Positions 1 to 9,458 of a DNA stretch of 42,449 nucleotides are shown piece by piece (position 1 is the stretch's first letter; each line of letters starts with the position of its first letter). A program made the position numbers and the translations under genes. This DNA is from Polaribacter sp. Lineage in GTDB: Bacteria > Bacteroidota > Bacteroidia > Flavobacteriales > Flavobacteriaceae. The stretch is from positions 3,372-45,820 of the forward strand of contig JABAZI010000032.1 in NCBI GenBank assembly GCA_018608545.1. The letters run 5' to 3'. The notes beneath the pieces are model-generated. The model was not told the DNA's origin. It saw only the letters and a list, made by a program, of their open reading frames with translations, and ran no database searches.

Positions 1-1178
1 GAGACCTTTGTTCTTAATTGTAGGTTTAAAATTGCTAATGATCCGTTTGGAACTGGAACCCTAATTGCATTTGATGTTAATTTACCTTCTAGAGCAGGTA
101 TTGCCTTGGAAACAGCTGCTCCTGCCCCTGTCTCTGTAATCACCATGTTCAAGGCTGCTGCCCTTCCTCTTCTATATTTACGATGCATATTATCTACTAA
201 ATTTTGATCATTTGTATACGCATGAATCGTCTCTAGATGACCTTTATGAATACCAAAATTATCTTCTAAAACTTTTAAAATAGGAGTAATTGCATTTGTT
301 GTACAAGAGGCCGCTGAAAAAATATCGACGGTATCTGGATGGTATTGTTTGTGATTTACACCATGAACAATATTGGGAATTCCTTTTCCAGGAGCTGTTA
401 AAAGTACTTTACTCGCTCCTGAAGCTTTTAAATGCCTACTAAGTGCAACTTTATCTGTAAAAGCTCCTGTATTATCAATAATTAACGCGTCTTTAATTCC
501 ATATTTTGTATAATCAATATCCTCTGGTTGGTTTGAAGAAATCATATAAACAGTCGTTCCGTTTATAATCAAAGCCTTTCGATCAAGATCTGTTTGAACG
601 GTTCCTAAAAAATCTCCATGAACAGAATCTATGCTTAATAATGACGCTCTTTTTAATAGAACTGTTTGTGTAATTTCTCCCCGAGTTACAATAGCTCTTA
701 GACGTAATTGAGAACCTTTACCCATTTTAGACATCAATTCTCTTGCCAATAAACGACCTATCCTACCAAAGCCATACAAAACAACATCTTTTGGCTGAAT
801 CTCTTTCGATATTGTTGCTTTTTCTAGTTTATTCTTTAAAAACTCAACCTTGTCCTCCGCAGTTTTAGGACTTAAATAACATTCATAGGCTAATTTTCCA
901 ATATCTAATTTAGAGGATGGAAGTTTTATTTGTTGTAGCGCTTTGGCAATGCTTAAAGCATCTTGAATTGAAATTGGTTTTTCTATAAATTCTTTTGCAT
1001 AATTTATTAAATTCAATACTTCGCTTGCTCTTTTATCTACAAGAGAATTCCTGAATAAAACCAACTCTATCGATTTCTCATACCACAAATCGTTTACTAT
1101 CGTTATAAATTCAATGGTAGCTCTTCTATTGATAACTTGTTCTGAAACTTCCTCTTCGTAATTTAATGTTGTTGACAT
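1..1178 (-). CDS. gap: Glyceraldehyde-3-phosphate dehydrogenase, long form (3' end truncated by window edge)
   Basis: Reverse-strand translation starts MSTTLNYEEEVSEQVINRRATIEF... and contains LYGFGRIGRLLARELMSKMG and the catalytic motif SAASCTTNAITPILKVLEDNFGI; open to window edge; ATG complement at 1176-1178. Not in supplied ORF track. Confidence 0.93.
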   Translation of the reverse strand, partial: MSTTLNYEEEVSEQVINRRATIEFITIVNDLWYEKSIELVLFRNSLVDKRASEVLNLINYAKEFIEKPISIQDALSIAKALQQIKLPSSKLDIGKLAYECYLSPKTAEDKVEFLKNKLEKATISKEIQPKDVVLYGFGRIGRLLARELMSKMGKGSQLRLRAIVTRGEITQTVLLKRASLLSIDSVHGDFLGTVQTDLDRKALIINGTTVYMISSNQPEDIDYTKYGIKDALIIDNTGAFTDKVALSRHLKASGASKVLLTAPGKGIPNIVHGVNHKQYHPDTVDIFSAASCTTNAITPILKVLEDNFGIHKGHLETIHAYTNDQNLVDNMHRKYRRGRAAALNMVITETGAGAAVSKAIPALEGKLTSNAIRVPVPNGSLAILNLQLRTKV

Positions 1179-1207
1179 ACCTGTATAAATAGCGTTTAAA
1201 TTTTCTT

Positions 1208-1215
1208 CAAAAGTA
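1208..1215 (-). promoter_or_regulatory. Bacteroidota-type -7 element (TACTTTTG) upstream of GAPDH
   Basis: Forward CAAAAGTA = minus-strand TACTTTTG, matches TAnnTTTG, ~30 nt upstream of the start codon. Confidence 0.55.
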
Positions 1216-1231
1216 TTTCTTTTTTATAATA

Positions 1232-1249
1232 TACGAAATCGATTTCGTA
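1232..1249. promoter_or_regulatory. Perfect 18-bp palindrome TACGAAATCGATTTCGTA, candidate transcription-factor operator at the GAPDH promoter
   Basis: Exact self-reverse-complement; additional TTTCGTAAA half-site at 1254-1262; overlaps the predicted -33 region for the minus-strand promoter. Confidence 0.6.
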
Positions 1250-1267
1250 AAGTTTTCGTAAATAAAA

Positions 1268-1294
1268 AAAACCTTGATCAGTAATCAAGGTTTT
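1268..1294 (-). terminator. Intrinsic terminator of the htrA gene
   Basis: AAAACCTTGAT-cagta-ATCAAGGTTTT hairpin immediately downstream of the htrA stop, followed by a T tract on the minus strand. Confidence 0.8.
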
Positions 1295-1315
1295 ATTATG
1301 GATGAAAATACAATT

Positions 1316-2704
1316 TTATCTGAAGGCATACCGCTCTTTTTCTCCATCTAAATTGATCAATTCTAAATAAATAGGAGCTCCTCTTAGGTTGGAAGCATCG
1401 ATTAATTCGACTGTTTGTTTGGCATTTAAAACTACTTTTTTATTTACCTTAGTAATGATATACCCCTCTTTAACTCCGTAGTAGTGAAGATTTTTATTTC
1501 GATTACTAATTATTTTAGCGCCACCGGAAAGGTTGTAATTTTTTAATTCTTTTTCAGTTAAATCTTTTAAATGAACATTCAAAGTTTCAGAGACAAATAG
1601 ATTTTTCTTTCCGAGTTCAACTCTCTTTGTGAGGAATTCACCTTTTCTTTCTATGGTAATATTTACAAAATCTCCTGGCCTCTTAGCTGTTAACTGCCCT
1701 CTTAATTCAGAAAATTTAGAAATCTTAACATTATTTACTTTTTTAATGATGTCGTCAGATTTTAATCCTGATTTTTTTGCTCCTCCATCATCATTAACTG
1801 AGGCAATTTTTACGCCATCAATTTGCTCGTTTCGCTGATCTATCCGTATTCCAAGAATTGCTTCTTGCACAGCACCAAATTCCAATAAATCATCGATAAT
1901 TTTCTTGGCTATATTCGATGGAACTGCAAATGAATATCCAACAAAAGAACCTGTTTTAGAAGAAATAGCTGTATTGATACCTACTAATTCTCCTCGAGTA
2001 TTTACCAAAGCACCTCCACTATTTCCTGGATTCACCGCTGCATCTGTTTGAATAAAGGAGTCTATATTTCTGTTTCCTTCTAGATCTCTTCCTTTTGCAC
2101 TTACAATACCGGCAGTAACGGTAGAAGTTAAGTTATAGGGGTTTCCTACTGCTAAAACCCACTCTCCTATTTGTAGGGTATTTGAGTTTGCAAAAGGGAT
2201 ATAAGCTAATTCATCGTCAGCATCAATTTTTAACAAAGCAATGTCATTTTCTTTGTCGTCACCAACTAATTGTGCTGCATGTTTTTGCCTATTATTCAAA
2301 GTAACTTCTATTTGTGTAGCTCCAGCGATCACATGATAATTCGTGACAATATAACCGTCTTGAGATATAATTACTCCACTTCCTGTACCTACCTGCTCGT
2401 ATTGTTTTTCTCTACCTCCATTTCCAAAAAAAATGTCTATTGGATTAACCTGACTAATGATGGATATGTTTTTAACATGAACAACAGAGTTGACGGTATT
2501 TTCTGCAGCGGTCGTTAAATCTACAGAGCTTGAAATTGAATTCATTTTGTGTATGGCAGGAGTGTAATTTACAGGGGCAGTTTTGAAAGATTCTGATGTT
2601 GTCCTTTCAACGACTATTGCATCACTAAAAAATAGTTTATACCCACTCAAAGAGATGATTCCTCCTAAAATTGCGACGACTAATAAAACAGCTATTTTTT
2701 TCAT
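1316..2704 (-). CDS. HtrA/DegP-family periplasmic serine protease with PDZ domain
   Basis: 462 aa ORF; signal peptide; catalytic motifs VTNYHVI (His), NDIALLKI (Asp), NPGNSGGALVN (Ser). Confidence 0.95.
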   Translation of the reverse strand: MKKIAVLLVVAILGGIISLSGYKLFFSDAIVVERTTSESFKTAPVNYTPAIHKMNSISSSVDLTTAAENTVNSVVHVKNISIISQVNPIDIFFGNGGREKQYEQVGTGSGVIISQDGYIVTNYHVIAGATQIEVTLNNRQKHAAQLVGDDKENDIALLKIDADDELAYIPFANSNTLQIGEWVLAVGNPYNLTSTVTAGIVSAKGRDLEGNRNIDSFIQTDAAVNPGNSGGALVNTRGELVGINTAISSKTGSFVGYSFAVPSNIAKKIIDDLLEFGAVQEAILGIRIDQRNEQIDGVKIASVNDDGGAKKSGLKSDDIIKKVNNVKISKFSELRGQLTAKRPGDFVNITIERKGEFLTKRVELGKKNLFVSETLNVHLKDLTEKELKNYNLSGGAKIISNRNKNLHYYGVKEGYIITKVNKKVVLNAKQTVELIDASNLRGAPIYLELINLDGEKERYAFR

Positions 2705-2833
2705 TTATTCATTTTTTATAAATCAAATATACATTTTTAACATATTTGAAAAAATAGTTTAACAGGTTTTTAACTGAGTTTAACCACTCTTTAACACTCC
2801 GTTTTTATTGATTAAATACCTATATTTGTCCTA

Positions 2834-3604
2834 ATGAATATAGCTTTTTATAAATACCAAGGAACTGGAAATGACTTTGTGATGATAGACAACAGAACAA
2901 ATACTTTTCCAAAATCAAATACAAATATCATATCCAATCTTTGTGATAGGCATTTTGGTATTGGAGCAGATGGCGTGATTTTAATTGAAAATGATACAGA
3001 ATTTGATTTTAAAATGATTTATTTTAATGCTGACGGAAGCCAGACTTTCTGTGGTAATGGAGGAAGATGTGCCGTTGCTTTTGCAAAAAAATTAAAAATC
3101 ATAGATTTAAAAACTAATTTTATTGCATTTGATGGAGCTCATTTTGCAAAAATTGAAAATGAAATTATTTCTTTAAAAATGATAGATGTTGAAGAAATTA
3201 AAGTTCATGAAAATTCAGTTTTTACATATACAGGAACACAACACCACGTGGAGCTGGTAGATGATTTAGATCTTTTTCCAGTGTATGAAGAAGGAAAAAA
3301 AATTAGAAACTCTTATAAGGACCCCGGAAGTAATGTCAATTTTGTTGAACAAATTAATACAACTACTTTTAGAGTTCGAACCTATGAAAAAGGTGTAGAA
3401 AATGAAACATTGGCCTGCGGAACGGGAGTGACGGCTGTTGCAATAGCAATGCATAAAATAAAAAAAACAACCAGCACTTTGATTTCTTTACCTGTTGAAG
3501 GTGGAAATTTAGAGGTATCTTTTACCGAAGAAAATGGCGTGTACAAAAATGTATTTTTGAAAGGACCTGCAAAAGCTGTTTATAATGGAAATATCACTCT
3601 CTAA
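2834..3604 (+). CDS. dapF: Diaminopimelate epimerase
   Basis: 256 aa; YQGTGNDFVMID, FCGNGGRCAVAFA, LACGTGVTAVA motifs. Confidence 0.97.
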   Translation: MNIAFYKYQGTGNDFVMIDNRTNTFPKSNTNIISNLCDRHFGIGADGVILIENDTEFDFKMIYFNADGSQTFCGNGGRCAVAFAKKLKIIDLKTNFIAFDGAHFAKIENEIISLKMIDVEEIKVHENSVFTYTGTQHHVELVDDLDLFPVYEEGKKIRNSYKDPGSNVNFVEQINTTTFRVRTYEKGVENETLACGTGVTAVAIAMHKIKKTTSTLISLPVEGGNLEVSFTEENGVYKNVFLKGPAKAVYNGNITL

Positions 3605-4128
3605 TGAAAACACTCAAAGGCGAAAATTTAACTTTAAGAGCTTTGGAATTAGAAGATTTAGATTTCTTATTTCAAATAGAGAATAATGAATCTTTTTGGG
3701 AAGTAAGCCACACCCAAGCCCCCTTTTCTAAATATATTTTAAAAAAATACATAGAAAATGGACATCTAGATATTTATGAAGCAAAACAATTGCGGTTTTT
3801 AATTGAAGAGAAGTCAACAAACAAACGAATAGGAATGATTGATCTCTTCGATTTTAACCCACAACATCAAAGAGCTGGAATTGGTATATTAATACACCCA
3901 AAATTTCAACAAAAAGGTTTTGCTTCTGAAGCACTATCCATTATAATCAATTATTGCTTTTCTCATATCAACTTGCATCAATTGTATGTGAATATCACCA
4001 CTGATAATATGAAAAGTATTTCACTTTTCGAAAAACATCATTTTACAAAGGTAGGAATCAAAAAAGATTGGATTTTATCTGAGGGAACATTTAAAAATGA
4101 AATTTTATTTCAATTGATAAAAGACTAA
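3604..4128 (+). CDS. GNAT family N-acetyltransferase (RimJ/RimL-like)
   Basis: 174 aa; LTLRALELEDLDFLFQIE and HQRAGIGILIHPKFQQKGFASEAL; TAATG overlap with dapF stop. Confidence 0.9.
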   Translation: MKTLKGENLTLRALELEDLDFLFQIENNESFWEVSHTQAPFSKYILKKYIENGHLDIYEAKQLRFLIEEKSTNKRIGMIDLFDFNPQHQRAGIGILIHPKFQQKGFASEALSIIINYCFSHINLHQLYVNITTDNMKSISLFEKHHFTKVGIKKDWILSEGTFKNEILFQLIKD

Positions 4129-4154
4129 TTTTATTTTTCATTAAAATTAAAACA

Positions 4155-5183
4155 TTGTATAAGAAAATATCATCCATCGCAATTGGCCTCTTTATATTAA
4201 TAGGTGCATCTATAGGATACTACTACTATCAAAAAATATTTGGTACATCCATTACCAAAGAGGTGGTTCTTTTCGTAAACTCAACAGACAACTTGATGGA
4301 TCTGAACAATAAAATATCAGCAGTATCCACTAAAAAAGAGGGGTTTCTTTGGGTCGCTGCAAGAAAAGGCTTTACCAAACCAAAGAGCGGAAGGTATCTC
4401 TTAAAAAAAGAGATGTCTAACAACGATCTTGTAAACTTGTTAAGGAGTGGTAATCAAACTCCGATAAAGCTGTCTTTCAATAATCAAGACAGCCTGGAAA
4501 AATTAGCCAGCAGAATTGCACAACAACTCGAGACAGACTCAATTTCACTTTTAAACTCTTTTAAAGATCCTGCCTTTTTATCAAAAATTAAAATGACTGA
4601 AAAATCTGTTTTACAAATTTTTATTCCTAACAGTTATCAGTTTTATTGGACTACTACCCCTCAAAAATTTAGAGATAAAATTTTCAATGAGTACAAGCGT
4701 TTTTGGAACCAAAGTAGACTAACAAAAGCGGCTAAATTAAACCTAAGTATCAATGAAGTGATCACCTTAGCTTCCATCGTTCAAAAAGAAACTACAAAAG
4801 TAATAGAAAGACCTATCGTTGCAGGTTTGTATTTGAATAGATTAAAAAAAGAATGGCCACTGCAAGCAGACCCAACAATTATCTATTGTATAAGAGAAAT
4901 TAAAGGGCAAAATTACAAGGTAAAAAGAGTGTTAAATTCAGATTTAAAAATCAACTCACCCTATAACACTTATAAGAACAAAGGCCTGCCTCCTACCTTG
5001 ATTGCAATGCCAGACATCTCTGCAATTGATGCTGTTTTAAATGCTCAAAAACACAACTATTTTTACATGTGTGCAAACATTGAAAATTTAGGCTACCATA
5101 GTTTTACAAGATCTCTTTTACAACATAACAAAAATGCAAAAAGATATCACCGATGGTTAAATAAACAACGAATCAATAGATAA
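4155..5183 (+). CDS. mltG: Endolytic transglycosylase MltG (TTG start)
   Basis: 342 aa; LASIVQKETTKVIERPIVAGLYLNRLKKEWPLQADPTIIY and SPYNTYKNKGLPPTLIAMP. Confidence 0.95.
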   Translation: MYKKISSIAIGLFILIGASIGYYYYQKIFGTSITKEVVLFVNSTDNLMDLNNKISAVSTKKEGFLWVAARKGFTKPKSGRYLLKKEMSNNDLVNLLRSGNQTPIKLSFNNQDSLEKLASRIAQQLETDSISLLNSFKDPAFLSKIKMTEKSVLQIFIPNSYQFYWTTTPQKFRDKIFNEYKRFWNQSRLTKAAKLNLSINEVITLASIVQKETTKVIERPIVAGLYLNRLKKEWPLQADPTIIYCIREIKGQNYKVKRVLNSDLKINSPYNTYKNKGLPPTLIAMPDISAIDAVLNAQKHNYFYMCANIENLGYHSFTRSLLQHNKNAKRYHRWLNKQRINR

Positions 5184-6073
5184 TGGTCAAAAAATATCCC
5201 CTTTTATTTTTTTTGCTTCTTTCACTAACTTTATTCTCTCAAAATTCGTCTTTTTACGAGAAATCAGACACTTTAAATATCAAAAGAAGAAATGCGATCA
5301 TTATTTCTGAAGGTATTGTGTTGAGCGGTGCATTGATTTCGCTCAATGAACTTTGGTACAAGAAATATCCACAGCGTAATTTTCATTTAAAAAACGACTA
5401 CAACCAATGGAAACAAATGGACAAAGTAGGACATTTTATGACGTCTTATTATGGCGGTAAACTAGGAATGGATGCTTTAAACTGGGCTGGGGTTTCTAAA
5501 AAAAATCAATTGATCTATGGAGCAGGTATCGGTTTTGTATTCTTAAGCGCAGTAGAAATTTTAGATGGTTTTTCAGAAGAATGGGGTGCTTCTACTAGTG
5601 ATGTTATTGCAAATGCAGCAGGAACTGGATTTTTAATTGGACAAGAGTTATTATGGAAGGAACAACGCATCTCAGTAAAATACTCTTTTCATCAGACCAA
5701 TTTTGCAAAACAAAGACCCGCTATTTTGGGAGAAAACTATTTTCAACAAACTTTAAAGGACTATAATGGACAAACCTATTGGCTTTCTGCAAACATATGG
5801 TCGTTTAATAAAAAAAGTACTATTCCAAAATGGCTGAACATTGCCCTGGGATATGGAGCGGAAGGAATGTTGTATGGAAATACAACAACACCCACTCTTA
5901 ATACCCCTTACAGACAATTTTATCTCAGTCTAGATGTAGATTTGACAAAAATTAAGACAAATTCAGAATTCTTAAAAACTGTCTTTTCTGTTGTAAACTT
6001 CATAAAAATTCCTGCTCCTACCCTAGAAATCAATACAAAAGGGAAGGTTCGGTTTCATTATCTGTATTTTTAA
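5183..6073 (+). CDS. DUF2279 (YfiM-like) family exported protein
   Basis: 296 aa; signal peptide; MDKVGHFMTSYYGGKLGMDAL...GFSEEWGASTSDVIANAAGTGF typical of DUF2279; start overlaps the mltG stop (TAATG). Confidence 0.8.
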   Translation: MVKKYPLLFFLLLSLTLFSQNSSFYEKSDTLNIKRRNAIIISEGIVLSGALISLNELWYKKYPQRNFHLKNDYNQWKQMDKVGHFMTSYYGGKLGMDALNWAGVSKKNQLIYGAGIGFVFLSAVEILDGFSEEWGASTSDVIANAAGTGFLIGQELLWKEQRISVKYSFHQTNFAKQRPAILGENYFQQTLKDYNGQTYWLSANIWSFNKKSTIPKWLNIALGYGAEGMLYGNTTTPTLNTPYRQFYLSLDVDLTKIKTNSEFLKTVFSVVNFIKIPAPTLEINTKGKVRFHYLYF

Positions 6074-6110
6074 TAAAATTTAACATATTGACAATCAGTA
6101 TATTTAAATT

Positions 6111-6731
6111 TTGATGATACATTTGCAACCGCAAAACAGAAAGATTACATTTATCAAAAGAAAGTTATTTTTTAGCATCGTATTTTTAGGGTTTATCAAT
6201 GCAACGACTGTTGGCAAGAAAACACTTCCTAAGAATACAATTACCAGTCCAAAATTAGTTGCATACAACATTCCGTATTTAGAAAAAGACTTTGTCGGTT
6301 TTAAAGAAGCTCTGGCCTTCAAAGAATCTCAAGGAAAATATACTGTCGTAAATACACTAGGATATTTAGGAAAATATCAATTTGGAAAAACTACGCTACT
6401 CAGATTTAAAATTTACAATACAAAAGCATTTTTAAACAATCCAGAATTACAAGAAAAAGCGTTTAAAGCATTATGTAAAGTAAATAAATGGATTTTAAGA
6501 AAAGACATTCAACGTTGTGTTGGTAAAACCATAAACGGCATAACCATTTCAACTTCAGGGATACTAGCTGCTGCACACCTAAGTGGTGCAGGGAATGTAA
6601 AAAAATTCTTACGAAGTAATGGAACTCGAAATTTTTCTGATGCTTATGGATCCTCTATAGAATCCTATTTAAAAAAGTTTGGAGGCTATGATGTTTCTGA
6701 AATTGAACCAGATAGAAACGCCAAGATATAA
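6111..6731 (+). CDS. Secreted lysozyme/transglycosylase-like protein (start codon uncertain)
   Basis: 206 aa; hydrophobic N-terminus, then ALAFKESQGKYTVVNTLGYLGKYQFGKTTL...GILAAAHLSGAGNVKKFL, resembling lysozyme-like/SLT folds. Confidence 0.7.
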   Translation: MMIHLQPQNRKITFIKRKLFFSIVFLGFINATTVGKKTLPKNTITSPKLVAYNIPYLEKDFVGFKEALAFKESQGKYTVVNTLGYLGKYQFGKTTLLRFKIYNTKAFLNNPELQEKAFKALCKVNKWILRKDIQRCVGKTINGITISTSGILAAAHLSGAGNVKKFLRSNGTRNFSDAYGSSIESYLKKFGGYDVSEIEPDRNAKI

Positions 6732-7436
6732 TTACTTTTGAATAATAAAAATTGCAGGTTTTTTGTGTAAATCTGGCTGTTGATGTTTCCAGTCTTTCAC
6801 AAGCATCGTTTTTATGAATTCAGTTTGCAAAGTGATATCTACCGCAATACATAAATAGGTTGTTGGAGACAAAGCAGCCTTCAAGTCTGCAAACATTTTT
6901 TCATTTCTATAAGGGGTTTCTATAAAAATTTGAGATTGATTTTTATCGTTAGATAAGCGCTCTAATTCTTTAATAGCTTTTTTTCTTTCTCCTTTTTCGA
7001 TTGGTAAGTATCCGTTAAAAGCAAAATTTTGTCCATTCATACCTGAGCTCATCATGGCCATTAAAATTGAACTAGGACCAACTAAAGGAACTACTTGAAT
7101 GTTTTTCTGGTGTGCCATTTTAACGATACTTGCTCCTGGGTCAGCGACAGCAGGAACTCCAGCTTCAGATAGCAACCCCACATTAACCCCTTCTTTACAA
7201 ATGTCTAAATACCTTAATGTTTCAATTTCCTCTGCATATTTATCTAACAACATCAAATGAAGTGAGGGTTGTGACTTTTTTGGAGCAATTTTTTTAATAA
7301 ATCTTCTTGCAGATTTTTCATTTTCGACAATATAATAATCGATTTGTTCTACAACTTTTTTAACTGACAGTGGCATTACTTCTAATGGTTCTGTTTCACC
7401 GAGGGTCGTCGGTATTAAATAAAGTTTACCAAGCAT
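6732..7436 (-). CDS. SAM-dependent tetrapyrrole-methylase-fold methyltransferase, RsmI-like
   Basis: 234 aa; LYLIPTTLGE, GLLSEAGVPAVADPGASIVKMAH, PLVGPSSILMAMMSSGMNGQNFAFNGYLP. Confidence 0.88.
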   Translation of the reverse strand: MLGKLYLIPTTLGETEPLEVMPLSVKKVVEQIDYYIVENEKSARRFIKKIAPKKSQPSLHLMLLDKYAEEIETLRYLDICKEGVNVGLLSEAGVPAVADPGASIVKMAHQKNIQVVPLVGPSSILMAMMSSGMNGQNFAFNGYLPIEKGERKKAIKELERLSNDKNQSQIFIETPYRNEKMFADLKAALSPTTYLCIAVDITLQTEFIKTMLVKDWKHQQPDLHKKPAIFIIQK

Positions 7437-7437
7437 C

Positions 7438-7887
7438 TTATAATTTTTTTAATATACATTCACAAGCCTCATCTAACATTGAGTATACATTTTCAAAACC
7501 TGAAGATTCTCCATCATAGGGATCTGGCACACTCCGGTTCTGATTAGGATGAGCTTCATTTAAAATTAACTTTATTTTAGAAATATCAAAATCAGTTCTA
7601 GCTAGTAAAAGTAAATGGTCATAATTATTTTGATCCATGGCAAAGATCCTATCGAATGTATCAAAATCTTTGACTGAAATTTTTCTTGCTCTTTGGCGGC
7701 TAATATCTAATCCATATTTGGCGGCAACATTTATGGAACGCTGATCTGGTTTGTTTCCTATGTGATAGGCTGCGGTACCTGCAGAATCTACAAAAATACT
7801 CTCAGGACTTGTTTTTGATTTTAAAATTCCCTCCGCCAATGGTGAACGACAGATATTACCTAAACAAACCATCAATATTTTTTGCAT
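7438..7887 (-). CDS. Low molecular weight protein-tyrosine phosphatase
   Basis: 149 aa; MVCLGNICRSPLAEGIL (CX5RS P-loop) and VPDPYDG motif. Confidence 0.95.
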   Translation of the reverse strand: MQKILMVCLGNICRSPLAEGILKSKTSPESIFVDSAGTAAYHIGNKPDQRSINVAAKYGLDISRQRARKISVKDFDTFDRIFAMDQNNYDHLLLLARTDFDISKIKLILNEAHPNQNRSVPDPYDGESSGFENVYSMLDEACECILKKL

Positions 7888-7942
7888 CTATTAATTCTAT
7901 AAAACAAGGGTGTTTATTACTCTTAGAATTGAAAATTTCCGT

Positions 7943-9370
7943 TTAAAATGTCAATTTTTTAGTAAGGTCGTCAACATACTTTCGAAACTGCTTATCAGTT
8001 TCTGTTAAGTTATCAACAGTTTTACAAGCGTGTAATACCGTAGCATGATCTCTTTGTCCAATTTGATTACCAATACTCGCCAGGGAGGTTTTAGTCAATC
8101 TTTTTGCAAAGAACATTGCTAATTGTCTTGCCTGAACAATATGGCGTTTACGGGTTTTAGATTGAAGCGTTGCTACATCCATATCAAAATATTTAGAAAC
8201 TTCTTTTTGTATGTAATCTATAGAAACTTCTTTTTTGGTGTTTTTTACAAATTTATCTACGATCTGTTTTGCCAATTCGAGAGAAAACTCTCTTCTATTG
8301 AAAGAAGCTTGAGCAATCATAGAGATGATAACCCCCTCTAATTCTCGTACGTTTGATTTAATATTCTTAGCAATGTATTCTACTATATCGTCTGGCATTT
8401 GCACGCCATCTCTAAATAATTTATTTTGAAGGATAGAAATCCTAGTTTCGAAATCTGGAGCTTGTAATTCAGCAGATAGCCCCCATTTAAAACGAGACAA
8501 TAAACGCTGTTCAATATCTTGCATATCTACAGGTGCCTTGTCTGATGTTAATATCACCTGTTTTCCATTTTGGTGTAGGTGGTTAAAAATATGAAAGAAA
8601 ACATCCTGTGTTCCAGCTTTACCGGAAAGAAATTGAACATCATCAATGACTAATACATCAATCATTTGATAAAAATGAATAAAATCGTTTCTTGTATTTG
8701 ATTTTACTGAATCAATGAACTGTTGTGTGAATTTTTCAGAAGAAATGTACAACACAGTTTTGTCAGGGTATTTATCTTTAATATCAACGCCTATAGCATG
8801 AGATAAGTGTGTTTTACCCAAGCCAACACCTCCATAGATTAATAAGGGATTAAAAGAGGTTCCTCCTGGCTTATTAGCTACTGCCATTCCAGCAGATCGT
8901 GCCAATCTATTTGAATCTCCTTCAACAAAATTATCAAAATTATAATTTGGGTTTAATTGTGATTCTATTTTTACTTTTTGTAATCCTGGAATTACAAAAG
9001 GATTTCTAAGTTCTCTTTTGTTAGATTCTAAAGGAATCGTAACTTTTTGTGATTTAAGAGGGTCTCTGTTTGAACTTGGAATTTTTACAATTTGAGGTCT
9101 ATTACTACTGTAATTATTCTCCATTTTAACATCATAAATCAATTTGGCATCAGTTCCCAATTGTTTTACGAGTGCAACCCGTAATAATTTAATATAATGT
9201 TCTTCTAACCATTCATAAAAAAACTTACTAGGCACTTGAATCGTTAATGCTTCTCCCGAAATTTTCACTGGCTTTATAGGCTCAAACCAAGTTTTATAAG
9301 CCTGTGGTTTTATGTTGTCTTTTATAAAAATAAGACATTCATTCCAAACTGAGTCAGCAGTTAAAGTCAT
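7943..9370 (-). CDS. dnaA: Chromosomal replication initiator protein DnaA
   Basis: 475 aa; NPLLIYGGVGLGKTHLSHAIG (Walker A), DVLVIDDVQFLSGK (Walker B), C-terminal GQRDHATVLHACKTV DnaA signature. Confidence 0.98.
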   Translation of the reverse strand: MTLTADSVWNECLIFIKDNIKPQAYKTWFEPIKPVKISGEALTIQVPSKFFYEWLEEHYIKLLRVALVKQLGTDAKLIYDVKMENNYSSNRPQIVKIPSSNRDPLKSQKVTIPLESNKRELRNPFVIPGLQKVKIESQLNPNYNFDNFVEGDSNRLARSAGMAVANKPGGTSFNPLLIYGGVGLGKTHLSHAIGVDIKDKYPDKTVLYISSEKFTQQFIDSVKSNTRNDFIHFYQMIDVLVIDDVQFLSGKAGTQDVFFHIFNHLHQNGKQVILTSDKAPVDMQDIEQRLLSRFKWGLSAELQAPDFETRISILQNKLFRDGVQMPDDIVEYIAKNIKSNVRELEGVIISMIAQASFNRREFSLELAKQIVDKFVKNTKKEVSIDYIQKEVSKYFDMDVATLQSKTRKRHIVQARQLAMFFAKRLTKTSLASIGNQIGQRDHATVLHACKTVDNLTETDKQFRKYVDDLTKKLTF

Positions 9371-9438
9371 TTAGCTAGGATAAATTTAAAAGTTTTTTAA
9401 TTCGTTTAAAAATGGTTTAATATTGCCATTAATTAGGG

Positions 9439-9458
9439 TTACACAAAAGTGTGAATAA
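9439..9458. promoter_or_regulatory. Facing DnaA-box-like pair upstream of dnaA: TTACACAAA and TTATTCACA (minus)
   Basis: 9450-9458 TGTGAATAA is reverse complement of TTATTCACA (fits TTATNCACA); 9439-9447 TTACACAAA is a weaker facing site; in the ~165-bp very AT-rich dnaA/thioesterase intergenic region. Confidence 0.5.

Noticed and set aside
1629-1838. Plus-strand 69-aa ORF antisense to htrA
   Set aside because: Lies wholly inside the strongly supported htrA gene; no recognisable domain.
2270-2518. Plus-strand 82-aa ORF antisense to htrA
   Set aside because: Overlaps htrA; Cys/Ser-rich low-complexity translation typical of an antisense frame.
7888-7942. Inverted repeat AATTCTA...TAGAATT between dnaA and the LMW phosphatase gene
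   Set aside because: Weak arms, large loop and no T run; dnaA, phosphatase and RsmI-like genes look co-transcribed, so not called as a terminator.
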